Positions 14,418-27,376 of a DNA stretch of 64,000 nucleotides are shown piece after piece. The notes beneath the pieces are model-generated. The model searched no databases and was not told the origin of the DNA. It saw nothing but the letters and a program-made list of their open reading frames with translations. Origin of the DNA: Rotaria socialis (Eukaryota > Rotifera > Eurotatoria > Philodinida > Philodinidae); NCBI GenBank assembly GCA_905331475.1, contig CAJNYU010002055.1, positions 186,001 through 250,000 of the forward strand, in the 5' to 3' direction. The position numbers and the translations under genes were made by a program. How positions within the stretch are numbered: position 1 is the stretch's first letter; every line of letters starts with the position of its first letter.

Positions 14418-15828
14418 TTAAAAATTGATGTCGTTTGCCATTTTTTCTTTAAATAAAATAATGTCTTCTAGCCAATTTTGACGAAAACGAAATTCACCTG
14501 GATGATAGACGACTCGCATTGTCTCAAATACAAATGAAACGTGTACTATTGTATTCTAATCGAATAAACAAATATAAATATAAAAGAAGATAGAACTTTA
14601 AAATCAATGCGTTTTTACTTTTGGTTTTATTTTTGAAACATCAATGGTAAAATAAACCGAAACTGTTTGCCGTGGTATTGGTTGTCTTCGTGTTGGTATT
14701 GAGTAACGTACCTGAGGAAGAAACATATTTACCACGTACATAAACAAATAGAACGAAGATTTTTACTCGATAAATGTAGAGATAATTAAACTCTAGTGTC
14801 TTTCGTTCGAGAAAATCGATTGCATAGAGCCAACTATCATCGTGACCACCTGGTGCCGTTTTCCATTCCTTTCGATAAATAACGCGAAATCTTTAATAAA
14901 TTATAGTTTTGCTCTTAAAATGAAATCTATTAAAATGTAGACATTTGTCTAAATAGAATAAACGATAAATTTTCGTTTTATACTTATTTTCCTCGCTAAT
15001 TTTTTCAAAAAGAAGACAAAAATTTTCTCTTACAGTTCGATCACTGTTCGTGAAAAATGCTTAATCAGTACTCTGGACTATGGGCTCGTCTTGAAATTTG
15101 ATGACTTCATCGTATCTCTACTTTTGACACAAATCCGTGCATGTATCCAACTATCTATCTTTGCTTATTTCGATTCTGGAAAGAAAAGTTAACTACGTTT
15201 TGTGTTTAGTTACTTTGTCAAAAATATGGCTTAGGCTTGAAGTTGTAGTCACAGATATAAATAACATCAAATTCAACATTTGTTGTTATACAAAATTGAA
15301 GTATTTTCTAATAAACATTTGAGCTTCTGCTTTTCCCCCCTGAACGATATTACAATCTTGCAGCGTAGGCAATGCAATTCGCCTTGTATTGGCATAAGAC
15401 TGTCAATCTGATGAGATGAAAAGTAAATATTTAAGTCAACCCCAATCTATGACATTTGAGTATAGAATAGACTAGAACCTAGTTAAACCCCAGGATTTCT
15501 TTACTCTTGCTATATTTAGCGAATCAATATTCTTTGAAATGAGATTAAGTGAAATTACTTTTTCAATATATTCATTTATTTTTTCTATTCCAACTTTTTC
15601 ATCCGCGAATTCAGCAATAGTTGGCCAACGTATCGATGTTTGCCCTTGGGTTTTCGTTTCATTTTCTAATACAATGAAACGACCTCTTTGAATATTATAT
15701 TCTTCATTATTTGGATCAGATATTTCATTTGTATCATTAACATGTGTTAATGATTGACTGACAAGTTGATCGATAATACGATGAGCTTCATGTGCAAAAA
15801 TGTCATACTCTTCTGATTGATCTAAAGG
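14418..15828 (-). CDS. Unrecognised multi-exon gene (partial model)
   Basis: I do not recognise this protein. Clear exons (minus) are 15828-15559, 14890-14767, 14711-14619 and 14555-14418 (stop TAA); the last three join in phase. Exon 15828-15559 ends in phase 0 but 14890-14767 needs a phase-2 donor, so an exon is missing between them. A candidate near 15414-15306, beginning IDSLMPIQGELHCLRCK, has the correct phases and a CxxC. The first exon and start codon were not found between 15829 and the TBC1D22 start at 16335. The coding part reads like a soluble beta-rich protein: WPTIAEFADEKVG, FRVIYRKEWKTAPGGHDDSW, QTVSVYFTIDVSKIKPK, VVYHPGEFRFRQNW. I considered dynactin subunit 4 (beta-rich, CxxC) but could not match conserved blocks. 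Confidence 0.6.
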
Positions 15829-16334
15829 CTACAGGGAGAAAAAAACAAATAAAATCATTACTAGAAGATAAAATTCATCTCAATTACGTGCCACAGGCAA
15901 ATGCAGGTTGGTTACAGCCATTAAGAAGAAACTGAAACTATTCGCTTTCGAATTCCTTTAGGCATCATCAATTTCGTAACTTTGGAAACGCTTTTATGAT
16001 CTTATCCGTTCATTTAAGTTTATAGATGGAAATTTTATTTGAAATTCTTTCAATTTTTCTTCTTAAATCTAAAAAAGCCTTTTTTTTCTTCTTAAATTTG
16101 TCTTGAAACCATATATTTTTCATTGGGTAATAATTCATCCAATAGAAAAATTTTGTGTAATATTTATCATTCGATTATTATTTATTGTTTATTTATTGTC
16201 CATATTAGTACTTCTTTGATATTCTGACGTCCTTCGTCTTATTGATATATTATTGACTTGTTGCGTCTCAAGAATTGAAAACAATAAACATATTTTGAAG
16301 ATACTATCATTATGTTACTGTAAAACGTTGTACA

Positions 16335-19300
16335 ATGTCTAGTAATACACAACCAACTTTATGGAAAACGGAACACACAGTGCCAGGAAGGTTAGTTCCT
16401 CTTTTCTAGAGTCAATACTTGAGATTTATTTTTGCATTGAAGGCCTGTTTTTGGTGCTCAACATCCGCCACTTTCATCGAAACTTTTGAACAAGTAAAAC
16501 GAAGAGATTTATATTAAGGTGAATCTTCTTATAAATTTCTATCATCTAGAAAACCAATTGCTATGAATACAATAATTTCAAAGAAAAAAGATCAAGAAAA
16601 ATTTCATGAATATGCAATAAATACAGATGATGCATGGGAAATAGATGATCGAGTAATGACTTTGAAAATGCTCGATAATGATAGTAAGAATGGACATGAT
16701 AATGACTATCCAACACAACTATTAGGCATTTCAAAACAGGTTAAAATTATAATTTAATCTTAATAAAAAAAAGAAATGAATATTTATTAAATTATTTAGA
16801 CGGTCGATGAAGTTGCATCAAGAGTTATACAAGAACATAAATCGAAAAGTCAATCAAATAAGCTTACAATCGATGCATCAGCGGGTAATTTGATTAAATA
16901 TAATACTTCTTAAAATAATGCTATTATTAGATTTATGCTAATAATCATAAGAGGAATTGACTTGATCTATATGTCAAACTAACGTGATGGTAATTGAGGA
17001 AGTTGTTTTTTCTTCTTCTTCTATATATTCAAATTGAAGGACTCTATTAGGAATGTTGTTCATGAATACATAAAAATATATACTATAGATTTTAAAACAG
17101 CATCAATGCTATACAGCTGTATATTCGTTCAGTAGAGTTCAACTAAGAAAAGAAAACAAATTGAGCCTATTAGTACAATGTGTACATGGACTCTACTTAA
17201 TGCGACATCAAATCATTATCAAAGAGTATGCTTCAAGAAGTGCCCTAGGTATGTCAGTGCCTTAAAGATTCTATATCATGTCATTTGAACAAGTAACGCG
17301 CATTGAACATTTAAATGCATTACATGAAGTGTGTTTAATTTGAACTCTTCCAGTTGAGTATGACATAAAACAAAAAAATCCCAACAGACTAAATTAGAAA
17401 AAAGCGTCTACTAATACAGGGCATTATAGGCTAGAAAAGATAAAAGTTATACGCACTCGAGCAGTAAAACATATCCGCCCATTAAACAATCCATTAGTTC
17501 ATGACTCTATAGATCAATGGAATTTGGCTCCATTAGTGAATATTAAAAAAATGGTTTAGTCATAATAATGAATCATATAATATAATATAACAAAAAACAG
17601 AAAAATAATTGAGTACTATTATGATCATTGTGATATTTTGTATTGACAAGACTTGTATAAAGATTCTATATACCTATTCTGATGAAATTAGATCAACAGT
17701 ATACTCCTGTTATTTTTTTAACACTACTCAAGTTTCTATGTTTTTTTTTATTGCATTTTATACTTATGTTCTGATATACAGCTACATAATCATCTTAAAC
17801 AATAAATACGTCTGTCTTTGCCCCAAAAGCGAGGAGTACACTCAAGAAAAATCCCACAAGGATTCCTGGAACATTATAAAATTTTGGGCAAGTTTTTCAG
17901 AAATATGTAGTATATGAAAGCTATTGTTTTCTAAGTAAAAGTTATTTCGAAATAGAAATTTACCATCGTATTTAAATATGTATTATAGAACACGTCAACT
18001 ATGTGTTGTGTCTGAAAATTTTGGATTATTACATTAATCATTTGATTCCTTCAAATATATACTGGCATATGAATTAGAAAAAAATATATTTCTGTGAACT
18101 GTCTATGACATACGTGTGAAAAGTTAACAATTGAACATTACGATCTAGTAGATGATTTCTATGAAACTCGTTAAAAATGTTTACTTCCATTAGCCGAATA
18201 AGATTGACTTTCGTTCTAAAGACAATATTATCTATATCCAGCTGACGTCATTCGAAATCAAATAATTTTATCTTGCAATCTTTCTGGCATTCATATAGAG
18301 GTATTAGTTTATTTTCTGCAAGTTTTCTCGTGTGATACATTATCAGTTGATGCAGAGACGTCGCTACTTAGATTATTAGTTGAATGCCCGTTTATAAATT
18401 AGAGGTATTATGCATAAATGGCGTTAGCAATATTCATAAGTTATTGTGTTTAATTTGCACTGATAAATATTCGTACATAAATCTAAAGATGTTCAGTTTC
18501 AGTTTACTAAGTATCAATTCAGTGTAATCGGTGCACATTGACAAAACAGTATCCGAAATGACTGGAGCATTCGAACATACCGTTCAAAAACAAAATAGTA
18601 TATGTTAAGAGTCGGCAACTCAATGTTACTACTTATACCGTTGTTAATGAAACATCTTTCTGTGTTTATAGTAACAACATAGCACATCTCTAGGAAGGAA
18701 TTACGTGACCGATTATTTTTAGTCTTTATGGGTGTCACGAGTACAATCTTGCAGTCTAGTAATGATTGTATAAATCTTTTTTTAATACAGTGTAATAATG
18801 AAATTAGAGAGAAATTAATTTAACGATCAGAATTTTTTTCGTATACATATTTAATAGTTGCAACACAATATACATACTGTTTCTTTTCTCAATTCTAGTT
18901 CGAAGACCAGTTCTAGCATCACACACAAGCTCAACTACATGCCCTGGTATTGGACGACGAATTGGTGATTATCCAAATATAAAACCCTTAGTACCAATTC
19001 GATATGCAAATAATGATGATCATAATAATAATAATAATAATAATCATTCAAACTCTACTTTGACTAAAATTATTAAAACTAATTCAAGACCAAATCTAAT
19101 AACAAAACTTGATATTGACATTCAAAAGGAAAATAAATTTAAACCAATTTTCGAACAAACCAATATTGATCTCAGTATAAAAAGCAAATTTTTAATAGAT
19201 ATTTTCATCTTTTTTTTTCTTTTTATATTTAGACGAACTCCGCAAAGCAAGTTGGAACGGTATTCCTAAACAATACCGAGCACAAGCATGGAAATTACTT

Positions 19301-21189
19301 TGCGTACAATTGATAGATTTTATTTTTTATTCAATTTCAATATATATTTTAGGGTTATTTACCACCAAAAATTGAACGACGTGAAGATACTTTAACAAGA
19401 AAACGTGATGAATATTGGTCCTATGTTAGCCAATATTATCATACACGTACTGAAAGTGAACATCAAGATACATTTCGACAGGTATACAGTTTAAGAATAT
19501 TCTCTAGTGGATTTCATTTTGTAACGAATTGATAACTACATATAAGATAGTTCTGCTTTTTTAAAGCTTAAAAGTTTTTTAATTTGAGGTTTAGTTAAAT
19601 ACGAATGAATGAATAGTTTTATGAGTAAATCTAAAATAAAAACGTGCAAAATCTTTTGCTCATTAAGACTCCATCATTATTGATGATAATCTGAATTTGG
19701 AGCAAGACTACTAGATATGCAGTTTTTCTTTGTAAACTATTATTAATATGCCGCTGAACAGAATTCATGCATTAAATTTAAAAGTTCAAAATCTATTTTT
19801 AAACGTTTGATATAGCATAATCTTAGTTCTTCAAATTAATTTTCAATATATTTAGGTTCTACAAATTGATGAGATTTGCTCATTAGAAATTTACGAGTGA
19901 CAACATCTATTATGTCATCATGCTCTTGTTTTTTTTTGTTGTTGACAATTCGAATGTTTCACTTTTGAGCTAATTGAAGTGGCTTTCTAATTAGTATTCA
20001 TAAAATTTAAGTTGAAATGTTTTTTTGTGATTAATAATAGTCCTCCTTGTTAGTTATGAGAAAACACACTAAATTACTTCAGCATATCGACAAGATCAAG
20101 TCGAGAGAGCTTAATTTTATGTCAAAGTATTATCTTGAAGAATACTTCTCTGAAGAGAATCTTATCAAATCTGTTATAATACGATAAATAGATTTTAAAC
20201 CAGCGATTGTTTAGATTCACATAGACATTCCACGAATGAATCCATTAATGCCAATATTTCAACAAATTGTTGTACAAGAACTATTCGAACGGATTTTATT
20301 TATATGGGCAATTCGTCATCCAGCTAGTGGTTATGTTCAAGGTATCAATGACCTTGTTACACCATTTTTTGTTGTTTTTCTTTCTGAATTTATTGAAAAT
20401 GGTACGCTCTAGCACATCTTTTTTTTGTTTTGTACAAATAATTATTATGAAATAATTTCTAAATTAGATGTCGAAATTGAAAATTTTGATATTAGCTCAT
20501 TACCGGAGGCAAATCGAAAAATTATCGAAGCTGACAGTTATTGGGCCACATCACATTTACTTGAAGGCATTCAAGATAATTATACATTTGCTCAACCCGG
20601 TATACAATATAAAGTTCGAACACTTGAAGAACTTGTTAAACGCATTGATGGTTTGTTGAATAAACGAAAATATTTTGTTTGTAATTTTAATCGGAAATAT
20701 TTTCTTTTAGAACCATTATATCGACATTTAAAAAATCAACATATTGAATTTCTACAATTTGCTTTTCGTTGGATGAATAATTTACTTATGCGAGAGTTAC
20801 CCGTACGTTGTACGATTCGTCTATGGGATACATATCTTGTATGTAATGTTTTTTTGTGTTAAAAAGCATAAAACTAAAGAAAAATTAATTTCTAGTCTGA
20901 ACAAAACGGATTTTCTCAATTTCATTTGTATATATGTGCATCATTTCTTGTTCGTTTTTCAAAGGACCTCTTACGTGAAAAAGATTTTCAAGTAAATATA
21001 AACGTCTCTGCTTATAATAGATATGTATATATATATTATATATGTTTAAATCTCCATCAGGGTATATTACTACTTCTTCAAAATCTGCCGACACATTCAT
21101 GGACAAGTAATGATATAAGTATATTGACGGCTGAAGCCTACCAATTAAAAGTTATGTTTGCCAATGCGCCACGACATTTAACGAGCTAG
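16335..21189 (+). CDS. TBC1D22: TBC1D22-type Rab GTPase-activating protein, 12 exons
   Basis: Stimulates GTP hydrolysis by Rab-family GTPases; vertebrate TBC1D22A/B are Golgi-linked. Exons: 16335-16390, 16443-16493, 16550-16739, 16800-16884, 18899-19174, 19233-19303, 19353-19481, 20215-20401, 20468-20650, 20711-20838, 20896-20991, 21061-21189; 1581 nt, 526 residues (human 505-517). The N-terminus has the family block PVFGAQHPPL. The TBC domain runs from about residue 220 (ELRKASWNGIPKQYRAQAWKLL) to 515. It contains the arginine-finger motif IHIDIPR and the glutamine-finger motif GYVQG, followed by GINDLVTPFFVVF, QDNYTFAQPGIQ and FAFRWMNNLLMRELP. Both catalytic fingers are present, so GAP activity is expected. 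A run of asparagines (AAT repeats near 19022-19044) lies in the linker. The 2014-bp intron 16885-18898 and the 733-bp intron 19482-20214 show nothing recognisable. Confidence 0.95.
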
Positions 21190-22629
21190 TGAACAGTTTG
21201 AATGCAAATTTTTCGTTTCGAATCTCGTTCATTTATTATATCTAGGATATTAAACATGGTTACTAATTCATTTATTTATGCTTCTTTTCTTTTTATTATA
21301 CTTCTCTCTACAAATCTCTCGTGATATGTTTTGTTGTTTTGTTTCATATTAATTGATTGAGATTTTGGAGATAAAAATATTAAAACTTTTATTGAATGAT
21401 GATTGTTCCTTTTTTTTCTTTTGTATTATAATATTTACGCACATAATGACTTGATTGATGGTTAAATGATAATGGTTCTTTTTTCATGTAAATATGATAA
21501 TTAAAACGCTAAAATATTTGCATACACTCGCATATTTAGCAATCTGTTTTTGTTTACCGAATTAATGGTTCTCATTAGAGTAGCGTGACGAGAATAGTTA
21601 TTTATCGTTTCAAAATGATGCTATATTCGATATTACTGAATTATATAATGAATTTAAAAATTTTCGAATATTTCAAGAGCAGTTTTTTCTTGCTTTGTCT
21701 AGAGAAGTAGCAAAATATATTATGCTCTTCTATAAAGTGTTAAGATTGTTAAATTATAGTTCAAATTAGCATCTCGCAAAAAAAGTTTTAAGTACATATT
21801 AAAGTTAAAGAATAAGTAGCATAAATTATAGAATATTCTAAAGTTTATGCGAAGTAAAATAATTTATCCGCATTGAATGCGTAATAATGACATGCCTTTT
21901 ATTTACATTTATTCTTTTTATTTCAGATTTTCATACGCTCGAAAGAACAAACAGAAAGAGCAGTTTTGTCCAAATGTCATTATTACGAATGATAGAACAT
22001 AGATATTGTTATGATTCGCTCTTGCGTTCTCGTGACAGCAATAAGCTTAAGAAAAAAGATTGGAGTTTACGAAATAATAATAATCATGATATATTGTTCC
22101 ATCAAAATTTTCTTGTTCGTATTTGTTTATGAATGTGAGTGTGAAAAGATTATCCCTTACGGCGTTGTCAATGACGAGACGATACAAGGAACAGAAAGAA
22201 GAAGAAGAAGAAGAAGCAGAAAAAGAAAAAGAGGAGGAATATTAGAAAGAGAAAGCGAAGGGTGTAGTTTTGAAAAAATGATCTCATTGTTCGTTTGTTT
22301 AACTTCCTGTCTTGAAGAAAGAAAAAAAAATGATCACCTCCTTTTTTTTTCTAACTGAGAAAAAAACAGGCGAAGAAAAAAACGGAAACCAGTGAACGTT
22401 CATCAGTTACACACTCAAGAGAAAGAAGAAGAATGTGAAATACTATATTCATTTACTTCTATATTCTAACTTTTTTTTTAATTCTTTTGGTTTTTAGACT
22501 ATAACCTATTTTTTGTGATTATTAATTTTAACGACAAATCGTAAGTTAAAAAAATATTTCAATAAATCTTATTATTATTTCAGCTGTCTTTTCTTTTGTT
22601 TTCTTTTTTAGAACGAAACTAATTTTACG
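21190..22629. other. Intergenic region between TBC1D22 and the G-gamma gene
   Basis: AT-rich sequence without a credible coding exon. It holds a purine-rich AGAA/GAAGAA tract at about 22196-22243. Pyrimidine-rich 3' splice-site-like sequences near 22583 and 22611 could delimit a 5'UTR intron of the downstream gene. Confidence 0.5.
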
Positions 22630-22833
22630 ATGTCGACAATAGCTAATAAACAAAAATTAGTAGAACAATTACGGGTCGAAGCAAATATTGAACGTATTAA
22701 AGTATCGGTTGTATGCAAAGATTTAATCAAATTTTGTCAAGATCACGAAAGTGGAGATGTGTTAGTTCGTGGTTGGGCTGGATTTGCAAGAGAAAATCCA
22801 TTCAAAGAAAAACAAGGTTGCGTCACTTTATGA
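22630..22833 (+). CDS. GNG: Heterotrimeric G protein gamma subunit
   Basis: A 67-residue single-exon coding sequence. It has the gamma-family core KLVEQLRVEANIERIKVSV at residues about 10-28, the NPF-containing block ENPFKEK, and a C-terminal CAAX box CVTL. Leucine at the last position predicts geranylgeranylation, and it would be cleaved after prenylation. The protein would pair with G-beta at the plasma membrane. Length is typical (65-75 residues). A TGA stop follows the CAAX box directly. Confidence 0.95.
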   Translation: MSTIANKQKLVEQLRVEANIERIKVSVVCKDLIKFCQDHESGDVLVRGWAGFARENPFKEKQGCVTL

Positions 22834-23088
22834 CTAAAATATGCGGTGCTACTTGTCTATTCGGTCAAGTGTATGCTTGGCATTTTAGCACGTTTTATGC
22901 ATCGCAATTGGTATTGAACAAGAACAAAATCTATTTTATGTGCAGTTTTGAAATGATCTTATATAATTTCTGCTTGTCTCATTCTTTTATCTGTGTGTTG
23001 TGGATCAAACTGCTTATTTCATTTTTTTTTGTTCGCTTGTTGTCATTCGATGTTAAGATATGAATATTAATAAAAAAAACAAATAATA

Positions 23089-23090
<2 letters not shown>

Positions 23091-23128
<38 letters not shown>
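23091..23128. repeat. (GAT)n trinucleotide microsatellite
   Basis: About twelve GAT units in the short space between the convergent G-gamma and FkbM-like genes. Confidence 0.9.
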
Positions 23129-23157
23129 GAATGAGTAGAATTTATCAACTATTTTAA

Positions 23158-24222
23158 TTAGTAGAACAAATTTTTGTCTTTTGGTTTGAGTCCTTCTTTG
23201 ATTAACTCGGGTACTTCTTTTCGAGCTGTATAATAGAAGCGAAGCAACGAATCTTTTAATTTCCTAAAAACCAAATAGATATTGCAAATCTGAATTATAA
23301 CGATGTTCTAGGAAACATACCATCCTCGATCTTTTGGTACGGTATCAAATGTTTCGTTCATATTGTACGCATGTTTTAAATCAACTGGATTGATCATATA
23401 AAGAAAATCCATGCCAAAATTATCAAACATACATTCAAGTGAAATACGCCGTGGTTCGAAATCAGCTGCTAATTCGTCGTGCCATTCAATTTCCATGTGA
23501 TCAATCAATGCTACAGTTTCATCGTGAACTAATTTTTCTAAGATAGGTATTTCAACACCTTCAACTGTAAATTTAACATAAACATAATCGTCAGCATGAA
23601 CATTCATTTTCAACCATTCTGAAAAATCAACTGATGGAACAAATGATGCTGAGTTTTGATCAATTTTAGATCTTTGTCCTTTTTCTGTTGCATATCGTAC
23701 TTGACCATTTTCTATCCAAGCAGCAAGCTTCTTAGTTACGCCTCCAAGAAATGGATATAGATCTTGTGTTGATTTACAGGCAGAGAAATTTATGGGATCA
23801 GGTTCAAAGGCAATTATAAACAGTTTTCCTAATTTTGCGATGTGGCTTTCATGAAAATGTAAAAACAAATTAATATCATGACCATCAAAACAACCGAGAT
23901 CAATATAAAAAAATCGCCGAGTTTTATTTTTTTGATACAATGCCATATTGTTCGAATAACAATCATAATCGTAATAGCATCTTGTAGTTGAAAGATCCGC
24001 AACTTTCTGAAATTGTTGAGCGACTAATAATTGATGTTCTGATGCGTTAACCCGAAGATCTCTAGTAGTAAGAAAATGTATTAAAGAAAAACTAAATAAA
24101 CATATTGTAATAGATAAAATTATATTTAATATTATTGATATTGTACGAGCTGATGATAAATGCGCAGTTTTAATTTTTGTTGAATCATAGCCATAATCAT
24201 AGTCCAATAAGGGCAATGACAT
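23158..24222 (-). CDS. FkbM-family methyltransferase-like type II membrane protein
   Basis: Two exons, 24222-23321 and 23263-23158, joined in phase (TG|G, tryptophan), 335 residues. A hydrophobic segment at residues 28-50 preceded by a short cytosolic tail predicts a type II membrane protein with a lumenal catalytic domain. The domain has the SAM-binding-like YIDLGCFDGHD (106-116), an acidic strand end AFEPDP (138-143), and the FkbM-typical VKFTVEGVEIPILEKL. FkbM proteins O-methylate natural products or glycans; the substrate here cannot be told. The gene is convergent with the G-gamma gene. A branched acidic region after the motif matches the general FkbM layout, but family assignment is from motifs only. 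Confidence 0.78.
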
Positions 24223-26236
24223 TCTTTTGGACTCCTATAAAGACAATAGACAACCAATTCAGATTTGCAAAAACTAATTTCAAAATTATAGACAAAAAGA
24301 TTTAATAAAATGAATCATTAGATTTTCTTCAAAAAAACTTATAATCCAAGACACTATCTAAATAACAAGGTTTGCTCTCAACAGGTATGCACACGCGCAA
24401 ATATGATAATAGTAATAGGATAAAATATAACACAAAGGAGGGACGTGTATAATATAAATATGTTTACCTATGCTCGCGTTTCTGTTGCTGTCATAATGTT
24501 ACACGCGAATAGAAAAGAATAAAAAGAGAAGAACACTATGCGAGAATAAACATACGTTTTATTGAATTATCAAATAGCAATACCTAGCATTAGTGTACTC
24601 CATCATACTTCAAATTATTCTTCTACAAAGTCAATCGGTATATATTATATATTATACATGAATATCCGTGATACTTATTTGTGCGCATATAGTCATAGGT
24701 ATACATGTACATCAGTAGAGGTGCAATCAATCCACTGGTATAAATCACTTTTTGTCGAACTCACATATATTTTCGAAGAAAATAGTGAGTGTAAGTTGAA
24801 GTGTAACGTTATTGCGGCTCCCCTGTACCCCACACCGTCCCCATTGCAGACATATATCATGAAAAAAATAACACATAGGTGCGATAATTAGATAAAAATA
24901 TTGGTACAATTAGATTGCCTATATTCACCACTACTGATATCAGCCATAAAAATCCAGTTTCGCTAGTTAGAAATCATTATAATTAGGATTTAATCGCTAT
25001 TTGATCATCAAAATCTGTCGTTTTTATTATTATAGTACATCGTTACAACCTTAATGTATATTTTTATTACTACAGACGTTAGCAACGAGTGTATGCTACC
25101 ACTACAAGAAGCTAGCAACTAGTTTATGCTACTATTGCACTCATTACTTCTACCACCCATAGTAAACAGATGAAAATTTTAATCTTTTTTTCTCACACAA
25201 ATACCTTAATCTAGAACTTGAATCCACTCTAGTGTATTTACAATTCGCAATTTTTCCATCCACTGGGAAGCTCATATCAAATTTTCGTCTATAAAAATGT
25301 ATCAATTTCTCACCTGATAATACGAAAAACAAATTCTCAACATTCTATATAACATATTTGATCAAACATATCGATAGCTATATCCTAAATACTATTTAAT
25401 CTATTATCATTCACAATATTTCTCAATGAAACTACTGAACACCTCAGCATCCTGACATATTCTAAACAAAAAGTTTTTCATATGTTCTCTCTAGTAATAT
25501 TTCCTATTGATAGACCCAATGAACTTCAAATGTTAAAAAGGTTTTATTATCTTATTTTTGAACAAAATATGATCTCACTACACTGAAAAAATAAAACTTC
25601 TATTTGATCAGTATCTAACTGACCGAAATATGTGAATTCCACATTTTAACTCCAACGTGACTACGGTGAAAAGCTTTTTCCTTTTATAGCTGGGAATGTA
25701 AAACAAAAGCAGTATTTTCTTGTTTATCAGTGCAGGTGCACGCATGATATCTATAGTTTGTTTAGTTTGATTGCTATCTCTTGTAATTACAACGATTTTA
25801 AGGTCTAATTGTGTTGCAAAAACTTTCAGCTAATAGATGCAATCTTTTTTACGTAGTGTTGGTGAAGCTTTCGACAAATGATTTTATTTACAAGAGAAAG
25901 TCTAACTGAAACAAACGATCAGCACAATGTACGTTTGCATTATAATTAATAATGAAAAAATATTCTTCTCGATACAGACTGAAAGATATTGGTATACAAT
26001 CAACGATAGTATGCTAATCGTGTGAGACTTGATTGTGTGTATTCGCATGAATGATTATTTCGCCACTACCGACCGATAGTTACAAACAACAAGCAGTAGT
26101 GAAAAAACATATATGATGTACCCATTCAAGCACGCTTGTGTATATTTTAGAAAAAAAAACGAAACTACGTAAGAAGAAAACGAACGGAAAATGAGTTATA
26201 TCGATGCGATGATTGGTAATGTGTAGATATTGATTA
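24223..26236. other. Intergenic region, 2.0 kb
   Basis: No credible coding exon on either strand. Around 25575-25685 there is a sequence starting CACTGAAAAAATAAAAC whose later part resembles a stretch at 53030-53110, suggesting a dispersed repeat. Otherwise only AT-rich sequence. Confidence 0.45.
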
Positions 26237-26918
26237 CTAATCAACATTGTTATGGCCATCGCCATTTATTTTTGATTCGTCATGCTCTTCGGCGTCTACT
26301 TTCTCCTCTCGGAAAAGTTTATCAGTAGATGATTTGAATTTATCTTCATCTCCAGCAGTGCATGCTTTTTGCTCTTCTTCCTGTTTGATTTCCTTTTCTT
26401 CACGTTCCGTCGTTGCATTGACGACTTCAACATCCTTGTCAGAGTCTGTCGGTGATTCGATCATTTTATTAACGTATGTCGACGTTGACAACTGTTCTTC
26501 ATCATTTGCTGTGTTCAACTCACTATCATCATTCTTAGTAATTGATGTCTCATTTTTTTCTTCTTCAATGACTTGCACAGGCAAATTTTCACTTTCTTCT
26601 GCTGCAATAGCTGACGAGGATGAAGTATCATTATTATTGCTTGGTACAGTATTCAATAAACCAGCAGTTGCTGTTCATAGAAAATAAAAGTAAAAAAAAG
26701 ACAGAAGTCATCTGATAAATAAAATAAATAGAGTAAATTACATTGATCAAAGTCGGTAATTAGCTCTTGATCTTTGATGACCAGTGTTTTTGCAACTGTC
26801 CATAGTGCAATTGAAGCCACTAAGATTACTAAAAATCTGCATAATAAAAAATAAATAAATCAAGATATTTCATTGATCTTTTTTTTCTGTTAAAAAAGAA
26901 CGCATACTTGCTGGACAT
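26237..26918 (-). CDS. Small acidic protein with N-terminal signal anchor, function unknown
   Basis: Exons 26918-26908 (only 11 nt), 26836-26742 and 26670-26237 join in phase to give 179 residues. Residues 4-19 (KFLVILVASIALWTVA) form a hydrophobic signal peptide or anchor. The remainder is low-complexity and strongly acidic (E/D/S/T/N-rich) with several N-x-S/T sequons, so it is probably intrinsically disordered. I do not recognise a family. The correct phasing of three exons, including the tiny first one, supports a real gene. Confidence 0.6.
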
Positions 26919-27376
26919 GATATACTGGATATTCAGTTAGACGTCTATGAAATTTTTCTTGTGAACTGTTGTTTTTATATGGTCACTGATAAGATAGATG
27001 TGTTCACTGACATTTCACCATAGCTATTGTGTTGCTTGTATATCGATAGGCCTGTCAAGAAAGAGAAATGAGATGAATGATGTTCACTAGATAAGAAAAT
27101 TAAACGAAGGCTCCCTCCATTGCGGTTATCTATCAAGTATTTTCTTCAGAGTTCAAGTGTAGAATAATCTCGTACTTGATTATGAACAGAATTGATTATT
27201 TCCAACCAAGTTTTATAATGAAACTTCAAATTTGAAAAACAGAATGAAAAAATTCTTTGTTGTTTTTTAATTTTATTTGGTAGTCTCTTTTGAAAATCAC
27301 GAAACGACATTGACACAAAAAAAAATAGAATAAGTACAGACACTGCAGAGAAATAATACACTCTGATATAAATCAT

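Noticed and set aside
22011..22358. 115-residue open frame with an RRRRRRSRKRKR run
   Set aside because: Arises from a purine-rich AGAA tract in the region upstream of the G-gamma gene; no family resemblance.
26247..26687. 146-residue serine-rich plus-strand open frame
   Set aside because: Antisense shadow of the acidic protein gene at 26237-26918, which has in-phase exons and a signal anchor.
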